Shown here: piece after piece, positions 34,031 to 43,951 of the stretch | Numbering within the stretch: the first letter of the stretch is position 1 | Layout: every line of letters starts with the position of its first letter | Assembly (NCBI GenBank): GCA_017535665.1 | Contig: JAFXTS010000003.1 | Location: 115,702 to 179,701 of the forward strand | Direction of reading: 5' to 3' | DNA length: 64,000 nucleotides | Source: Bacteroidales bacterium | Lineage (GTDB): Bacteria; Bacteroidota; Bacteroidia; Bacteroidales; WCHB1-69 | Notes under the pieces: generated by a model | Told to the model about the DNA's origin: nothing | The model's input: only the letters and a program-made list of their open reading frames with translations | The model's database searches: none | Translations under genes and position numbers: made by a program

Positions 34031-36181
34031 TTACTTCACAATCTCCATCTCGTTGATGAAGCGTTTCGCACCGGCAAACTTGTCGATGACGAACAGCACG
34101 TAGCGGATGTCAACGCAGATGCAACGCTGCAATTCAGTGTCGAAAATGATATCGCTGCACAATGCCTCGATGTTGCCGTCGAAAGCACAGCCGATGAGTT
34201 CGCCATTGCCGTTCAAAACCGGACTGCCGGAGTTACCGCCGGTGATGTCGTTGTTGGTGATGAAGCAGACCGGCAGCTTGCCGTCCTTCATGGCATACTG
34301 GCCAAAATCCTTGTCGAGGATGAGTTTCTTCAGTTTCGGGTTTACGTCGAACTCGGGATCGTTCGGAATCTCTTTCTCAAGGATACCTTCAGCGGTGGTG
34401 TAGTGCAGGTACTGCACACCGTCAGACGGATAGTAGTCGCACACGGTGCCATAGGTGCAGCGCATGGTGGAGTTGGCATCTGGATACATGGCTTTGCCTT
34501 TCTGCATGTCCATCAAGGCAGCCATATAGATACGGCGCGGGGTGGTAAGCTTGTTGTTGGCGCTCAAGTAAATACCCTGGTATTTGATAACGTGTGAAAG
34601 CATAGCTTTGAAATAGGTGTAAAGCGGGTCGTTATCAAGGGCTTTCTGGGAAGGTTTCGACAAATATTTGGTAAGATTGGCTTCGCTGCCATAAATCGAC
34701 TTGTCCATGCAGGCTTTGGCGAAAGCGTCAAAGTTGCCTTTGTAGCTCTTGTTAATGTACTCGAAGATGCCTTCCGGCTGGTAGTCGGCGGGCAGCTGCT
34801 GCATGAGGCGCAGGGTAGCGGCAATCACATTCTGCTCGGTCAGACGGTCTGAACCGGTCATATATTCGCGGTAGCTGTTGAGGATTTCGTCCTTTTCGCT
34901 CTGAGTAGCAGCTTCGGTGGGCAGCTTGGGCAGGTTGTAAGGAGCGAACAGCATCTTGGAGTTGCGGAGGCTCATGTTGGTGTACATGAAGGCACGCATG
35001 GCCTGTGCATCCACTTCGGCGCAAGCCTTTTCGATTTTCTCCAACGGATTGCCATAGAGTTCTTTGCGCTTGTTGTCAGCGTTGATCCACTTGATAAGTT
35101 CAGCCTCCTGAGCGGCTTTCTTGTCGGCAATGCCGAGTTTGATCAAGCTGGCATACTGGCCCTTCTGGTTTTTCCACATGTTCGACATGCTGGCGTAGTC
35201 GGAAGCGTAAGCGATACGCACCTCGTCGCGGGCGTTCATCTGCTCGCGGATGACGGGCAGGATGACATCCAAAGCCTCGAAGATGGGCTTGTTCTGGCAC
35301 TCCAAGGTCTGGCGCACCTCGTAGGAGGTCATGTAACGGGTGGTGTGTCCGGGAACACCCCAGATCATGGCATAGTCGCCATAGTTGATGCCCTTCAAGC
35401 TGATGGGCAGCGAGTATTTGGGCTTCATCGGAACATTGTCCTTTGAGTATTCGGCCGGACTTCCATCGGGAGCCGTGTAGATACGGAACATGGAGAAGTC
35501 GCCGGTGTGGCGGGGCCATACCCAGTTGTCGGTCTCATCGCCGAACTTACCGATGCTGCTCGGGGGAGCACCCACCAGACGCACGTCGCGATAAACCTCA
35601 TACACAAACATATAGTATTCATTGCCATCGAAGAAATCTTTGATAACGGCTTTGTAGCGACCGTTCTCTTCGGCCTCGTTGATGAGGTCGGTAGAGACTT
35701 TCTTGATCGCTTTCTGACGGTCAGAATTCTTGGTGTCGGCGGTCACGCCTTCCAACACTTTCGCGGTGACATCTTCCATGCGTACGAGGAAGGTGGCGGT
35801 AAGACCCGGGTTGGGAAGTTCTTCATCGTAGCTGGCAGCCCAGAAACCGTCTTTTAGGTAGTCGTGCTCGGTGGTGGAGTGGTCGGCGATGCTGCTGTAG
35901 CCGCAGTGGTGGTTGGTGAGCATCAAGCCGTTGGTGGAGATAATCTCGCCGGTGCAGAAGTGCTGGCCGTCGTTGCCCAACTCCACGATGGCGTCCTTCA
36001 GGGAGGAGTTGTTGATGTCCCACATCTGGTCAGCGGTCAGGTGAAGACCGAGACTCTTCATGGTAGCGTAGTTGTAGTCTTTAACAAACATGGGCAGCCA
36101 CATACCTTCATCCGGCGGATTGGTGGCGCCAGCTGTCAGAAACAGACAGGCAAGTAAAGGTAACAGAAAGATTTTTTTCAT
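34031..36181 (-). CDS. S46-family dipeptidyl peptidase, DPP7-like (paralogue 1)
   Basis: A 716-residue exported exopeptidase that removes dipeptides from peptide N-termini. The signal peptide ends at about residue 19 (FLTAGA/TNPPDEGMW). The catalytic His lies in LTNHHCGYSSIADHS (residues 88-102) and the nucleophile is Ser651 in TGGNSGSPVLN. The specificity residue 18 positions after the serine is Gly669 (CAFDGN). In characterised family members Gly here marks DPP7-type enzymes that prefer hydrophobic P1, whereas Arg marks the Asp/Glu-specific DPP11. It follows its paralogue by 22 bases. Confidence 0.92.
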   Translation of the reverse strand: MKKIFLLPLLACLFLTAGATNPPDEGMWLPMFVKDYNYATMKSLGLHLTADQMWDINNSSLKDAIVELGNDGQHFCTGEIISTNGLMLTNHHCGYSSIADHSTTEHDYLKDGFWAASYDEELPNPGLTATFLVRMEDVTAKVLEGVTADTKNSDRQKAIKKVSTDLINEAEENGRYKAVIKDFFDGNEYYMFVYEVYRDVRLVGAPPSSIGKFGDETDNWVWPRHTGDFSMFRIYTAPDGSPAEYSKDNVPMKPKYSLPISLKGINYGDYAMIWGVPGHTTRYMTSYEVRQTLECQNKPIFEALDVILPVIREQMNARDEVRIAYASDYASMSNMWKNQKGQYASLIKLGIADKKAAQEAELIKWINADNKRKELYGNPLEKIEKACAEVDAQAMRAFMYTNMSLRNSKMLFAPYNLPKLPTEAATQSEKDEILNSYREYMTGSDRLTEQNVIAATLRLMQQLPADYQPEGIFEYINKSYKGNFDAFAKACMDKSIYGSEANLTKYLSKPSQKALDNDPLYTYFKAMLSHVIKYQGIYLSANNKLTTPRRIYMAALMDMQKGKAMYPDANSTMRCTYGTVCDYYPSDGVQYLHYTTAEGILEKEIPNDPEFDVNPKLKKLILDKDFGQYAMKDGKLPVCFITNNDITGGNSGSPVLNGNGELIGCAFDGNIEALCSDIIFDTELQRCICVDIRYVLFVIDKFAGAKRFINEMEIVK

Positions 36182-36203
36182 AGAAAAATTTTTAAATGAT
36201 TAA

Positions 36204-38336
36204 TTATTTAATGATGTTCATTTCATTGATAAAACGCTGTGCACCAGCAAACTTGTCAATAACGAAGAGCACGTAGCGGATATCAACACAGATGCAGCGT
36301 TGTAGCTCGGTGTCGAAATAGATGTCGCTGCAGAGGGCCTCGATGTTGCCGTCGAAAGCACACCCGATGAGCTCGCCCCTGCCGTTCAGTACGGGGCTGC
36401 CGGAGTTGCCACCGGTGATGTCGTTGTCGGTGAGGAAGCAAACAGGCAGTTTGCCGTTCTTCATCGCATACGGCCCGAAGTCTTTCTTCAAGATGAGTTC
36501 TTTGAGCTTCGGATTGACATCAAATTCGGGGTCGCCGGGAATCTCTTTCTGGAGAATGCCATCGGCAGTGGTGAAGTAATTGTAGCGTACGCCATCCTTC
36601 GGCGAGTAGTCGCAAACCTTGCCGTAGGTGCAGCGCATGGTGGAGTTGGCGTCCGGATACATCGGTTTGCCAGCGTTCATCTCGAGGATGGCCTCCATAT
36701 AGCTCTTGCGAGCCTTCTCAATATCGTCATTATATGACCAATACATAAAGATACTGGAGAACAGCTCTCTGTACATGGCCATGCAAAAACCTTGGATCAT
36801 ATCATTGTCCAAGACTTTTGTCGAAGGCTTGTTGAGATATTTCGTAAAGGCCTCTTCGGTTGAATAGATGGAGTGGGCGACAACATCTTTGGCGAAGGCG
36901 TCGCAGTTGCCTTTGTACTTGTCGCGAATATGCTTGCAAAATTCGGGCTGGTCTTCAACCGGCAGCGAGTACCACAGCTTGGCGATGGCGGCCACAATCT
37001 TGGCTTCGGTGGCGGGGTCGGTATTCTTCATGTAATCGCGGTACTGGTTGAGCAGGGCAGTTTTCTCTTCTTCGGTAAATTTCTTCTGTCCTTCGGCGAG
37101 CGAGGCGTCCACATCGAGAGGAGCGCAGATGAGTTTCGACACCGTGAGGGTCAGGTTGGCATACATCAGATGGCGGAAACCGTCGATGGAAGCGTTGGCG
37201 CATATCTCCTGGATAGTGTCAACGGGGTTGCCATATTTGTCCTTGCGGGCTTTCGAGGCGTTGATCCATTTCAGCAGGTCGCGTTCCTCTTCTGCTTTCT
37301 TATCGGCAATGCCAAGGTTGGTCAAGCTCTCCACCTCGCCTTTCTGGTTCTTCCAGGTGTTGGCCATGCTGGCGTAGTCGGAAGCATATTTGATGCGCAC
37401 TTCATCACGGGCGTTCATCTCTGCACGAATCACAGGCAGTACAGCATCACAGAACTCAATGATGGGCTTGTCCTGGCTCTCAATCTGGAATCTTATCTCG
37501 TGTGAGGTGAGGTAGCGGTTGGTGCTTCCCGGGATGCCCCATACCATGGCGTAGTCGCCCTCCTCAATGCCCTTCATGCTGACGGGCAGCGAGTATTTGG
37601 GCTTCATCGGCACATTCTCCTCGGCATATTCAGCCGGACTTCCGTCGGGAGCCGTGTAGATACGGAACATCGAGAAGTCGCCGGTGTGACGGGGCCATAC
37701 CCAGTTGTCGGTCTCATCGCCGAACTTGCCGATGCTGCTCGGGGGAGCACCCACCAAACGAACATCACGATACACCTCGTAAATGAACATGAAGTACTGG
37801 TTGCCATCGAAGAAATCCTTGATAGCCACAGTGTAACGTCCGTTCTCGCTGTACTCGTTCTTCAGCTCACTGATGATCTCATTTCTGCTGTCCTCATCGG
37901 AACCAGCCAGCACTTTCTGCGTCACATCTTCCATGCGGAGAAGGAAGGTGGCAGTGAGACCTGGGTTCGGGAGCTCATCCTTATAGCTTGCCGCCCAAAA
38001 TCCGTCTTTCAGGTAGTCGTGCTCGGTGGTGGAGTGGTCGGCAATGCTGGCATAACCACAGTGGTGGTTGGTGAGCATCAGACCGTTCTCGGAGATGATT
38101 TCACCCGTGCAGAAATGGCTGCCGTCTTCGCCCAACTCCACAATCGCATCCTTCAGCGAGGAGTTGTTGATGTCCCACATCTGATCAGCCGTCAGATGCA
38201 AGCCCATGTGCTTCATGGTGGCGTAGTTGTAATCCTTCACAAACATAGGCAACCACATGCCTTCATCAGGCGGATTGGTAGCACCCAACTGCGCAAACAT
38301 AAAAGCGCAAATCGATAATAAGAATAGTTTTTTCAT
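36204..38336 (-). CDS. S46-family dipeptidyl peptidase, DPP7-like (paralogue 2)
   Basis: A 710-residue paralogue, first of the tandem pair. It has a signal peptide MKKLFLLSICAFMFAQLGA, His in LTNHHCGYASIADHS, Ser645 in TGGNSGSPVLN, and Gly663 at the specificity position, so both copies are predicted DPP7-like. The two proteins are nearly identical at their ends but diverge strongly in the helical cap (about residues 330-560), the part that shapes substrate access. No -7 box is seen in the repeat-rich 86 bases upstream, so transcription may come from the gene before it. Confidence 0.92.
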   Translation of the reverse strand: MKKLFLLSICAFMFAQLGATNPPDEGMWLPMFVKDYNYATMKHMGLHLTADQMWDINNSSLKDAIVELGEDGSHFCTGEIISENGLMLTNHHCGYASIADHSTTEHDYLKDGFWAASYKDELPNPGLTATFLLRMEDVTQKVLAGSDEDSRNEIISELKNEYSENGRYTVAIKDFFDGNQYFMFIYEVYRDVRLVGAPPSSIGKFGDETDNWVWPRHTGDFSMFRIYTAPDGSPAEYAEENVPMKPKYSLPVSMKGIEEGDYAMVWGIPGSTNRYLTSHEIRFQIESQDKPIIEFCDAVLPVIRAEMNARDEVRIKYASDYASMANTWKNQKGEVESLTNLGIADKKAEEERDLLKWINASKARKDKYGNPVDTIQEICANASIDGFRHLMYANLTLTVSKLICAPLDVDASLAEGQKKFTEEEKTALLNQYRDYMKNTDPATEAKIVAAIAKLWYSLPVEDQPEFCKHIRDKYKGNCDAFAKDVVAHSIYSTEEAFTKYLNKPSTKVLDNDMIQGFCMAMYRELFSSIFMYWSYNDDIEKARKSYMEAILEMNAGKPMYPDANSTMRCTYGKVCDYSPKDGVRYNYFTTADGILQKEIPGDPEFDVNPKLKELILKKDFGPYAMKNGKLPVCFLTDNDITGGNSGSPVLNGRGELIGCAFDGNIEALCSDIYFDTELQRCICVDIRYVLFVIDKFAGAQRFINEMNIIK

Positions 38337-38344
38337 AAAATATA

Positions 38345-38418
38345 GTTTTTAATTACTAATTTTCAATTCTCAATTTTCAGTTTTCAGTTTTCAATTTTCA
38401 ATTTCAATTTTCAATTCT
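38345..38418. repeat. Imperfect TTTTCAR heptamer array
   Basis: The intergenic DNA is a run of TTTTCAA, TTTTCAG and TTCTCAA units. It separates the S46 pair from the 820-residue protein gene. A similar run occurs at 55851-55876. Confidence 0.8.
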
Positions 38419-38422
38419 CCAT

Positions 38423-40885
38423 TTACTTACACGTTTTACAAACAATGCTCTTCACTTCCTCATTATCAAAAATGACGATGGGTAGCTTGTCGAACAGTCC
38501 GCACAGACGGGCGGCGTCGCGCTCGGAGGCCAGCTTCACCGCCAACGTCATGTTGCCGCTCATATAGAGCTCTTCGCGCACTGCCATCAAGGAGATGAAC
38601 GAGAAGAGGAAGTCGTTGGAGATGGACGGTTCGTTGAGGAACGGCTCCATCAGGCTCACCGCATACACGTAGTCGTCGTTTTTCACGAAGATGGAGGCCA
38701 GCTTGTAGGCGTTCTCCCAAGAGGACATTACCGGGTTGCGGATAGCCTTGATCTTGTTGTAGGTGTTGTCCAGCAAGGTAGCGGTCTCGGTGGTGGTGGG
38801 TGTGCTCTTCAAATAGTCAATGATTTGGAATTGGAATTCCATGTTGAGGTTGTTCACCTGCTCCTGCGGGATGTCTTTCAGCACATAGAGGCGGTCGATG
38901 TTGGCCTGCCGTATGCTGATGTCGTTGAGGTCGGCGAAGGGCGAGCCGGCGGCCACTTTGGCGACGGCATCGTTGTACTGGGCAATCTGGTTGGTATTGT
39001 CGAGTTTGGTCACATCCAGCATCTCGGTGGCGGTGCGCACGTTCACGCCGCCGTCAGCCACGCTCTGCATGTAGAGCTTGTTGGTGAGGAAGGGCTGGTA
39101 GTTCTTGCCGGTGGGAATCTCCTGACGGGCAGCAGCCTGTGCGTTGTAGTGTTTGGCCTCCACCTCTTTGATCATGTACTGCTGGATAGCCATGGCCAGT
39201 CCGAAGTTCTTGGCGGCCAGTGCGCGGTTGAACTTCGTCACGGCGAAAGTCTGCTCGTTGTCGCCATCCACCTTGTAGCGGATGTGCAGCGTGATGACTG
39301 CGCTGCGTTCCTGCTTCAGATAGTCGGCGTCCAGCTCCTTGGCGATTTTGCCGCCATTAGCTTTCAGCTTCGACACGGCCTGTGCCTTGGTGCCGATGGC
39401 CATCTCGCCGTAGGTGGGGTGGTTGGCAATGTCCTTCTGGAACTGCTCCCAGCCGTCGTTATAGCTTACCTTTACCTCGAAAGCCTTGTCTTTGAACTGC
39501 TGTTGGAGGGCGTTGGTCAGGCTCTTGCCTCTGCGCTCCTGGTTTTTCTGGGCGGTAGCGTCGCCCGAGAAGTTGAGCGAGTTGCCCACCACCATCTCGG
39601 CACTCTCCACCACAAAGGCCGGCTCGTTGAGCGCTAACAGGTAGAGCTCGATGTCGGCGGCGGTGAGGTCGTATTTTTTGTCCTCGAAAGGAATGGTCAG
39701 TGTGAGGGTGTTGCTCTCCGCTACAGGTACCCACTCGCCGGCAGGTTTCACCGTGTTGACATCTTTGGCGAAATAAAGCGGCTCGGTGTAGTTGGCGTTT
39801 TTGCATTCAATTTTCTTTTTCAACACATTGCGGCACACATACTTGCCATCTTTTACAATGATGATGTTGATGTCGTACTCGGCATCGTCGGCAATCTCTT
39901 GCGGCACTTCAGCGATGGGGGAGAGAAGCTTGGTGGTTTTCTTGCCGGTAGCCTGATTCTCGTCGAGAATATCCTGGAAGGTGATGATCTTGGTCATGTA
40001 GCCGTGGTTCGGACGGTCGTGGTCCACATTGTTCACACCGTCGCATTCGTACTGACTGTGCTGCACGAAGTCGAGCACAATGGCGTCGCCCTCTTTGCCG
40101 ATAAGACGTTTGACGGTCTTGTTGTCATCGTGACTGAAATACACCACGCCGTCTTTCACCGACAGGCATTCAGAAAGCATCTCAAGTCCCTTTTCGGTCA
40201 TGCACTTCTTGCAGAGCTGGTCGTCGTAGCCTGCCAACCCGAGTTTGGTACGGGTATAGGGGAGGTCTTTACTAAGCTGACGGGGCTTGCCGTTGTTGAA
40301 GGTGCGGTCGTTAGCCATGATGTATGAGGCATAAATGCTCTTCATATATTTGTCGAACTCATAACCAAATCCGATATAGGTGTATTGGCGGTCGAGCAGC
40401 ACGGCTGCGGTCTTGGCATTCTTCAAGATGGGTTTGATGAGTTCAAGACACACATCGTAGTAGCAATAATCTTTGTCGCCCAATGTGGCCTTGGCTTTCG
40501 AAACGAGCTCTTTGCCGCAGGTGCCGAGCCCGTATTTCTTGAGACGCTGCTCGGTGGTGCGATACGGAGCAAGACCTTCAACAGTCTTCTCTTCCTTACT
40601 GGCCTCATAGATAGCCTGATAGGCAGCGGTAGAGTCAAGACGGATGTCGGTTTTCATGGCCGGCTGGAAAGCGTATTGCTCGCGAGCGGCATTCACCATG
40701 TCCACCATACATTCGTAAAGAATTTTGTGGCTAAAGTTGTTAGGAGCGAAATTTTTGACGTAATTTTTGTTGCTTTTCAACGCCTCAGGATTGAAATTCT
40801 CGTAAGGATTCTCCGTTTGGGCATTGCATAAATTACTGAAAATAAAGCAGGAAAGAACTGCCAAAAGGAAGAGTTTCTTCATCAT
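38423..40885 (-). CDS. Large exported protein of unknown function, possible N-terminal CAP-like domain
   Basis: An 820-residue protein. The signal peptide is MMKKLFLLAVLSCFIFSNLCNAQ. Residues about 45-200 (ECMVDMVNAAREQYAFQPAM, LDSTAAYQAIYEASKEEKTV, GYEFDKYMKSIYASYIMAN) resemble the layout of a CAP/SCP domain (helix-loop with bulky A-rich helix, then an Ala/Tyr sheet), but I cannot confirm the family. The remaining 600 residues show no motif I recognise; YKVDGDNEQTFAVTKFNRAL and similar stretches look like mixed alpha/beta. There is no T9SS sorting domain; it ends KSIVCKTCK. It may be cotranscribed with the S46 peptidases downstream. Confidence 0.8.
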   Translation of the reverse strand: MMKKLFLLAVLSCFIFSNLCNAQTENPYENFNPEALKSNKNYVKNFAPNNFSHKILYECMVDMVNAAREQYAFQPAMKTDIRLDSTAAYQAIYEASKEEKTVEGLAPYRTTEQRLKKYGLGTCGKELVSKAKATLGDKDYCYYDVCLELIKPILKNAKTAAVLLDRQYTYIGFGYEFDKYMKSIYASYIMANDRTFNNGKPRQLSKDLPYTRTKLGLAGYDDQLCKKCMTEKGLEMLSECLSVKDGVVYFSHDDNKTVKRLIGKEGDAIVLDFVQHSQYECDGVNNVDHDRPNHGYMTKIITFQDILDENQATGKKTTKLLSPIAEVPQEIADDAEYDINIIIVKDGKYVCRNVLKKKIECKNANYTEPLYFAKDVNTVKPAGEWVPVAESNTLTLTIPFEDKKYDLTAADIELYLLALNEPAFVVESAEMVVGNSLNFSGDATAQKNQERRGKSLTNALQQQFKDKAFEVKVSYNDGWEQFQKDIANHPTYGEMAIGTKAQAVSKLKANGGKIAKELDADYLKQERSAVITLHIRYKVDGDNEQTFAVTKFNRALAAKNFGLAMAIQQYMIKEVEAKHYNAQAAARQEIPTGKNYQPFLTNKLYMQSVADGGVNVRTATEMLDVTKLDNTNQIAQYNDAVAKVAAGSPFADLNDISIRQANIDRLYVLKDIPQEQVNNLNMEFQFQIIDYLKSTPTTTETATLLDNTYNKIKAIRNPVMSSWENAYKLASIFVKNDDYVYAVSLMEPFLNEPSISNDFLFSFISLMAVREELYMSGNMTLAVKLASERDAARLCGLFDKLPIVIFDNEEVKSIVCKTCK

Positions 40886-40997
40886 ATTCTATTTTTATTA
40901 TTCTCTGTAAAAAACTTGCAATAATAAGATTTTTTTTCGAATAATAAAGGCTTTTTTTGATGAAGAAAGAGATTTTTTTTGCGGAATAAAGAAGGGT

Positions 40998-42272
40998 TTA
41001 TTTCCCGACTGTGATGACGGTGAAATCCTCCTGGCGGATATGTTGCCGTGCCATCTCGCGAACCTCTTCAGCGGTGATGCTGCGGATGGTGTCGTGAAGT
41101 TGGCTAATTCGCTGTTCGTCAGTGTGGAAATAACTCCACAGGATGTAGCTCTGCATGTACTGCACGGTACCATCCACCGAGCGTAGCAACTTTCCCGACA
41201 TGTAGTTCCGCACCGTGTCGAGCTCTTCGTCGTCCACCAGTTCTGTCTGAAGCCGACTCATCTCGTCGAAACAGGCCTGTAAGGCGGCCTCCACCTTGTC
41301 GTTGTTCACCTCGCAGTCGATGCTGTGAACGGCTCCGTTGCGGTAGAAAAACGGGTAGCCGCTGATGCCATACGTGTAGCCGTTCCGCTCTCGCAGATTC
41401 TGCATCAAACGCGAACCGAAGTAATTGCAAAACAGCGTATTAACAAAGTTGAAAGCGTGGGCTTTTTGATCTTGGTAATGAAGGGTGGGCTGGCACAGCA
41501 CGATGGAGGTCTGCAGTACGTCGTTCCACGACTCGTGGATACGCTGCGGCGTATAGCCATCGCGAATGTCAGGAAGCACCGGAGCAGCTTTACCGTGCGC
41601 TATCTCCGCGAAGCATCGGGCGGTCAGTTCCAGCAGGCGCTCGTCAGCATGGCCGGCCATGAAGAGCCGCACGTTCTCGGCACAGCAGGTCTGCGCATGG
41701 TATTGCTGGAGATTTTGCGTGGTAATCGCTTTGAAATCATTGAGTTCCAAAATTTTACCATACGGAAATTGCGCGCCGAAAAGATGATGAAACATCAGCT
41801 GCGAGGAGCGGAAATCCACTTTCTTGCGGTGATACTCCCAATCCTTGATGGTCTTGGCACGGTACCGCTCCAGCTCGCGCTTCCGATATTTCGGCGCAGT
41901 GAACAGCTTTGCCACCTGCGGGATGACTCGGCTCCCTTGGTTCACAGGAAATTGCAGGTTGAAAGTGACTTGCGACAGCCCGACGGTGACATTCAGCGAG
42001 GTGCCGTAAAAGTCGAGAAGATCCTCGAAAGTTTCCGCATTTTTAGTGGGATGACTTTCTCGGAGAAGGTCGTAGCAGAAGCCGGCCACCTTCTTTTGCG
42101 GCTCATAGAGCGAGCCGGCGTTGATGACGATGGAGAGATGGATGAGGTCGAGCTGAGGGTTGGGAAACCAGTACAGCGGGATGCCATTGTCGAGGGTGAG
42201 CTGGCGGGGCGGTTCAAGGGAGATTTCACCCGTGGGTTGGTAGGGCGGGGGAGTAGTGCGGTCGAGCGGCAT
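40998..42272 (-). CDS. M16-family peptidase homologue lacking the HxxEH zinc motif
   Basis: A 424-residue pitrilysin-fold protein. The expected layout is there: an N-terminal LDNGIPLYWFPNPQLDLIHLSIVINAGS opening, the LLDFYGTSLNVTVGLSQVTF strand, and a C-terminal half with RNYMSGKLLRSVDGTVQYM. Where active enzymes have HxxEH, this has GFCYDLLRES, with no His pair and no Glu. It has no signal peptide, so it appears cytoplasmic. It is probably a non-catalytic subunit, as in M16B heterodimers, but the active partner is not in this window. It starts 2 bases after cysS. Confidence 0.82.
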   Translation of the reverse strand: MPLDRTTPPPYQPTGEISLEPPRQLTLDNGIPLYWFPNPQLDLIHLSIVINAGSLYEPQKKVAGFCYDLLRESHPTKNAETFEDLLDFYGTSLNVTVGLSQVTFNLQFPVNQGSRVIPQVAKLFTAPKYRKRELERYRAKTIKDWEYHRKKVDFRSSQLMFHHLFGAQFPYGKILELNDFKAITTQNLQQYHAQTCCAENVRLFMAGHADERLLELTARCFAEIAHGKAAPVLPDIRDGYTPQRIHESWNDVLQTSIVLCQPTLHYQDQKAHAFNFVNTLFCNYFGSRLMQNLRERNGYTYGISGYPFFYRNGAVHSIDCEVNNDKVEAALQACFDEMSRLQTELVDDEELDTVRNYMSGKLLRSVDGTVQYMQSYILWSYFHTDEQRISQLHDTIRSITAEEVREMARQHIRQEDFTVITVGK

Positions 42273-42274
42273 GG

Positions 42275-43762
42275 TTAGTTGAGTTCGTAGGTGGTGCCCT
42301 CCTTGGTGTCTTTGAGGGTGATGCCCATCTCGGTGAGCTTGTCGCGGATGAGGTCGGCCACGGCCCAGTTCTTGTTGGCTTTCGCGTCTTTGCGGATGTC
42401 GATGATGAGCGACATGAGCGCATCGGTATATTGCGAACTGCCGCTGTCAGCCTCTTCTTTCATGCCTAAAATGTCGTAAAAGAAGGTCTGGAAATAGCGC
42501 GTCAGCAGGTCGAGGTCGGTGGCGGTGAGAGCGAGCTTGCCATCGCGCACCGAGTTGATGATGCGGGAGGCCTCGAACAGCTCGGCGATGAGGTTCGGGG
42601 TGTTGAGGTCGTCGTTCATTGCGTCGTAGCAGCGTTTTACCCACGCGGCGATGTCAGCGTCGGAGTGGTCGCCGGCTTTCAGCTTCGGCAGCAACGCCAC
42701 AGCGGCATACAGCTTGCGCATGCCCTTCTCGGCGGCCTGCAGCGCCTCGTTCGAGAAGTCGAGCGTGCCGCGGTAGTGGGCCTGCAGCACGAAGAAACGG
42801 ATGGTCATCGGCGAGTAGGCCTGCTCCAGCATATTGTGTTTTCCACTGAAGAACTCGTTGAGGGTGATGAAGTTACCCAACGATTTGCCCATCTTCTGAC
42901 CATTAATCGTAATCATGTTGTTATGCATCCAGTACTTCACCGACTCCACGCCGTTGGCCACGGTGCTTTGGCACACCTCCGACTCGTGGTGCGGGAACAG
43001 CAGGTCCATGCCGCCACCGTGAATGTCGAATCTTTCTCCCAAATATTTGGTACTCATTGCGGTACATTCGATATGCCATCCCGGAAAACCATCGCTCCAC
43101 GGCGAGGGCCAGCGCATGATGTGCTCCGGTGCGGCCTTCTTCCACAGGGCGAAGTCAGCGGGATTGTGCTTCTCCTCCTGACCGTCCAGGGTGCGGGTGT
43201 TGGCCAACAGCTCATCGAGTTTGCGCCCCGACAGCTTGCCATAACCAAATTCTTTATCGAATTTCGCCACATCAAAATATACAGAACCTTCTGACACGTA
43301 AGCAAAACCAGCATCCAAGATGCGCTGCACCATGTTGATCTGCTCGATGATATGTCCGGAGGCACGCGGCTCAATAGAAGGTCTTTTCACGTTGAGCGCA
43401 TCCATAGCCTTGTGGTAGCTGTCCATATAATATTGGGCCACCTCCATGGGTTCGAGCTGCTCCAAGCGTGCTTTCTTGGCGATTTTGTCCTCGCCCGAGT
43501 CGGCATCCTGCTCCAAGTGCCCCACATCGGTGATGTTGCGCACGTAGCGTACCTTGTAACCGATATGCTGGAGGTAGCGGAACACGAGGTCGAAGGTTAC
43601 GGCCGGACGGGCATGCCCCAGATGGGGTTCGCCATATACGGTAGGACCGCAGACGTAAAGTCCCACATGAGGCGGTGTGAGCGGTTCGAAATGTTCTTTT
43701 TTCTTGGTAAGAGTGTTGTAAATTTCAAGGCGGGCTTGGTTGTCTGTGGCTTCCATAATCAA
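42275..43762 (-). CDS. cysS: Cysteinyl-tRNA synthetase
   Basis: The 495-residue class I synthetase charges tRNACys. The HIGH motif appears as [12 protein letters not shown], preceded by [11 protein letters not shown] whose Cys is a zinc ligand; further zinc ligands are at WHIECTAMS and [14 protein letters not shown] appears as [10 protein letters not shown]. The C-terminal helical/anticodon region is normal. It is first of a two-gene unit with the M16 homologue and has its own -7 box. Confidence 0.97.
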   Translation of the reverse strand: MIMEATDNQARLEIYNTLTKKKEHFEPLTPPHVGLYVCGPTVYGEPHLGHARPAVTFDLVFRYLQHIGYKVRYVRNITDVGHLEQDADSGEDKIAKKARLEQLEPMEVAQYYMDSYHKAMDALNVKRPSIEPRASGHIIEQINMVQRILDAGFAYVSEGSVYFDVAKFDKEFGYGKLSGRKLDELLANTRTLDGQEEKHNPADFALWKKAAPEHIMRWPSPWSDGFPGWHIECTAMSTKYLGERFDIHGGGMDLLFPHHESEVCQSTVANGVESVKYWMHNNMITINGQKMGKSLGNFITLNEFFSGKHNMLEQAYSPMTIRFFVLQAHYRGTLDFSNEALQAAEKGMRKLYAAVALLPKLKAGDHSDADIAAWVKRCYDAMNDDLNTPNLIAELFEASRIINSVRDGKLALTATDLDLLTRYFQTFFYDILGMKEEADSGSSQYTDALMSLIIDIRKDAKANKNWAVADLIRDKLTEMGITLKDTKEGTTYELN

Positions 43763-43787
43763 TTTATTTTTCTTAAAAAAACGGCTG

Positions 43788-43795
43788 CAAAGATA
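43788..43795 (-). promoter_or_regulatory. -7 promoter box for cysS
   Basis: Minus-strand TATCTTTG matches TAnnTTTG, 26 bases before the ATG. It is divergent from the thrS promoter. Confidence 0.65.
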
Positions 43796-43916
43796 CGCCT
43801 TTTTTAGGAAATATGGTATGAATATGATGGATTGTTTTATTATCTATTTGATATTCATTAAAATAAATAAAATTGAAAAAAAACAATCTCAAAGTCTAAG
43901 GCTCAATAAAAAGTCG

Positions 43917-43924
43917 TAATTTTG
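43917..43924 (+). promoter_or_regulatory. -7 promoter box for thrS
   Basis: TAATTTTG matches TAnnTTTG. It overlaps the in-frame ATG at 43922, so translation must begin at ATG 43952. Confidence 0.65.
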
Positions 43925-43951
43925 CAGACCATATTTAAAAATAGTAATATT

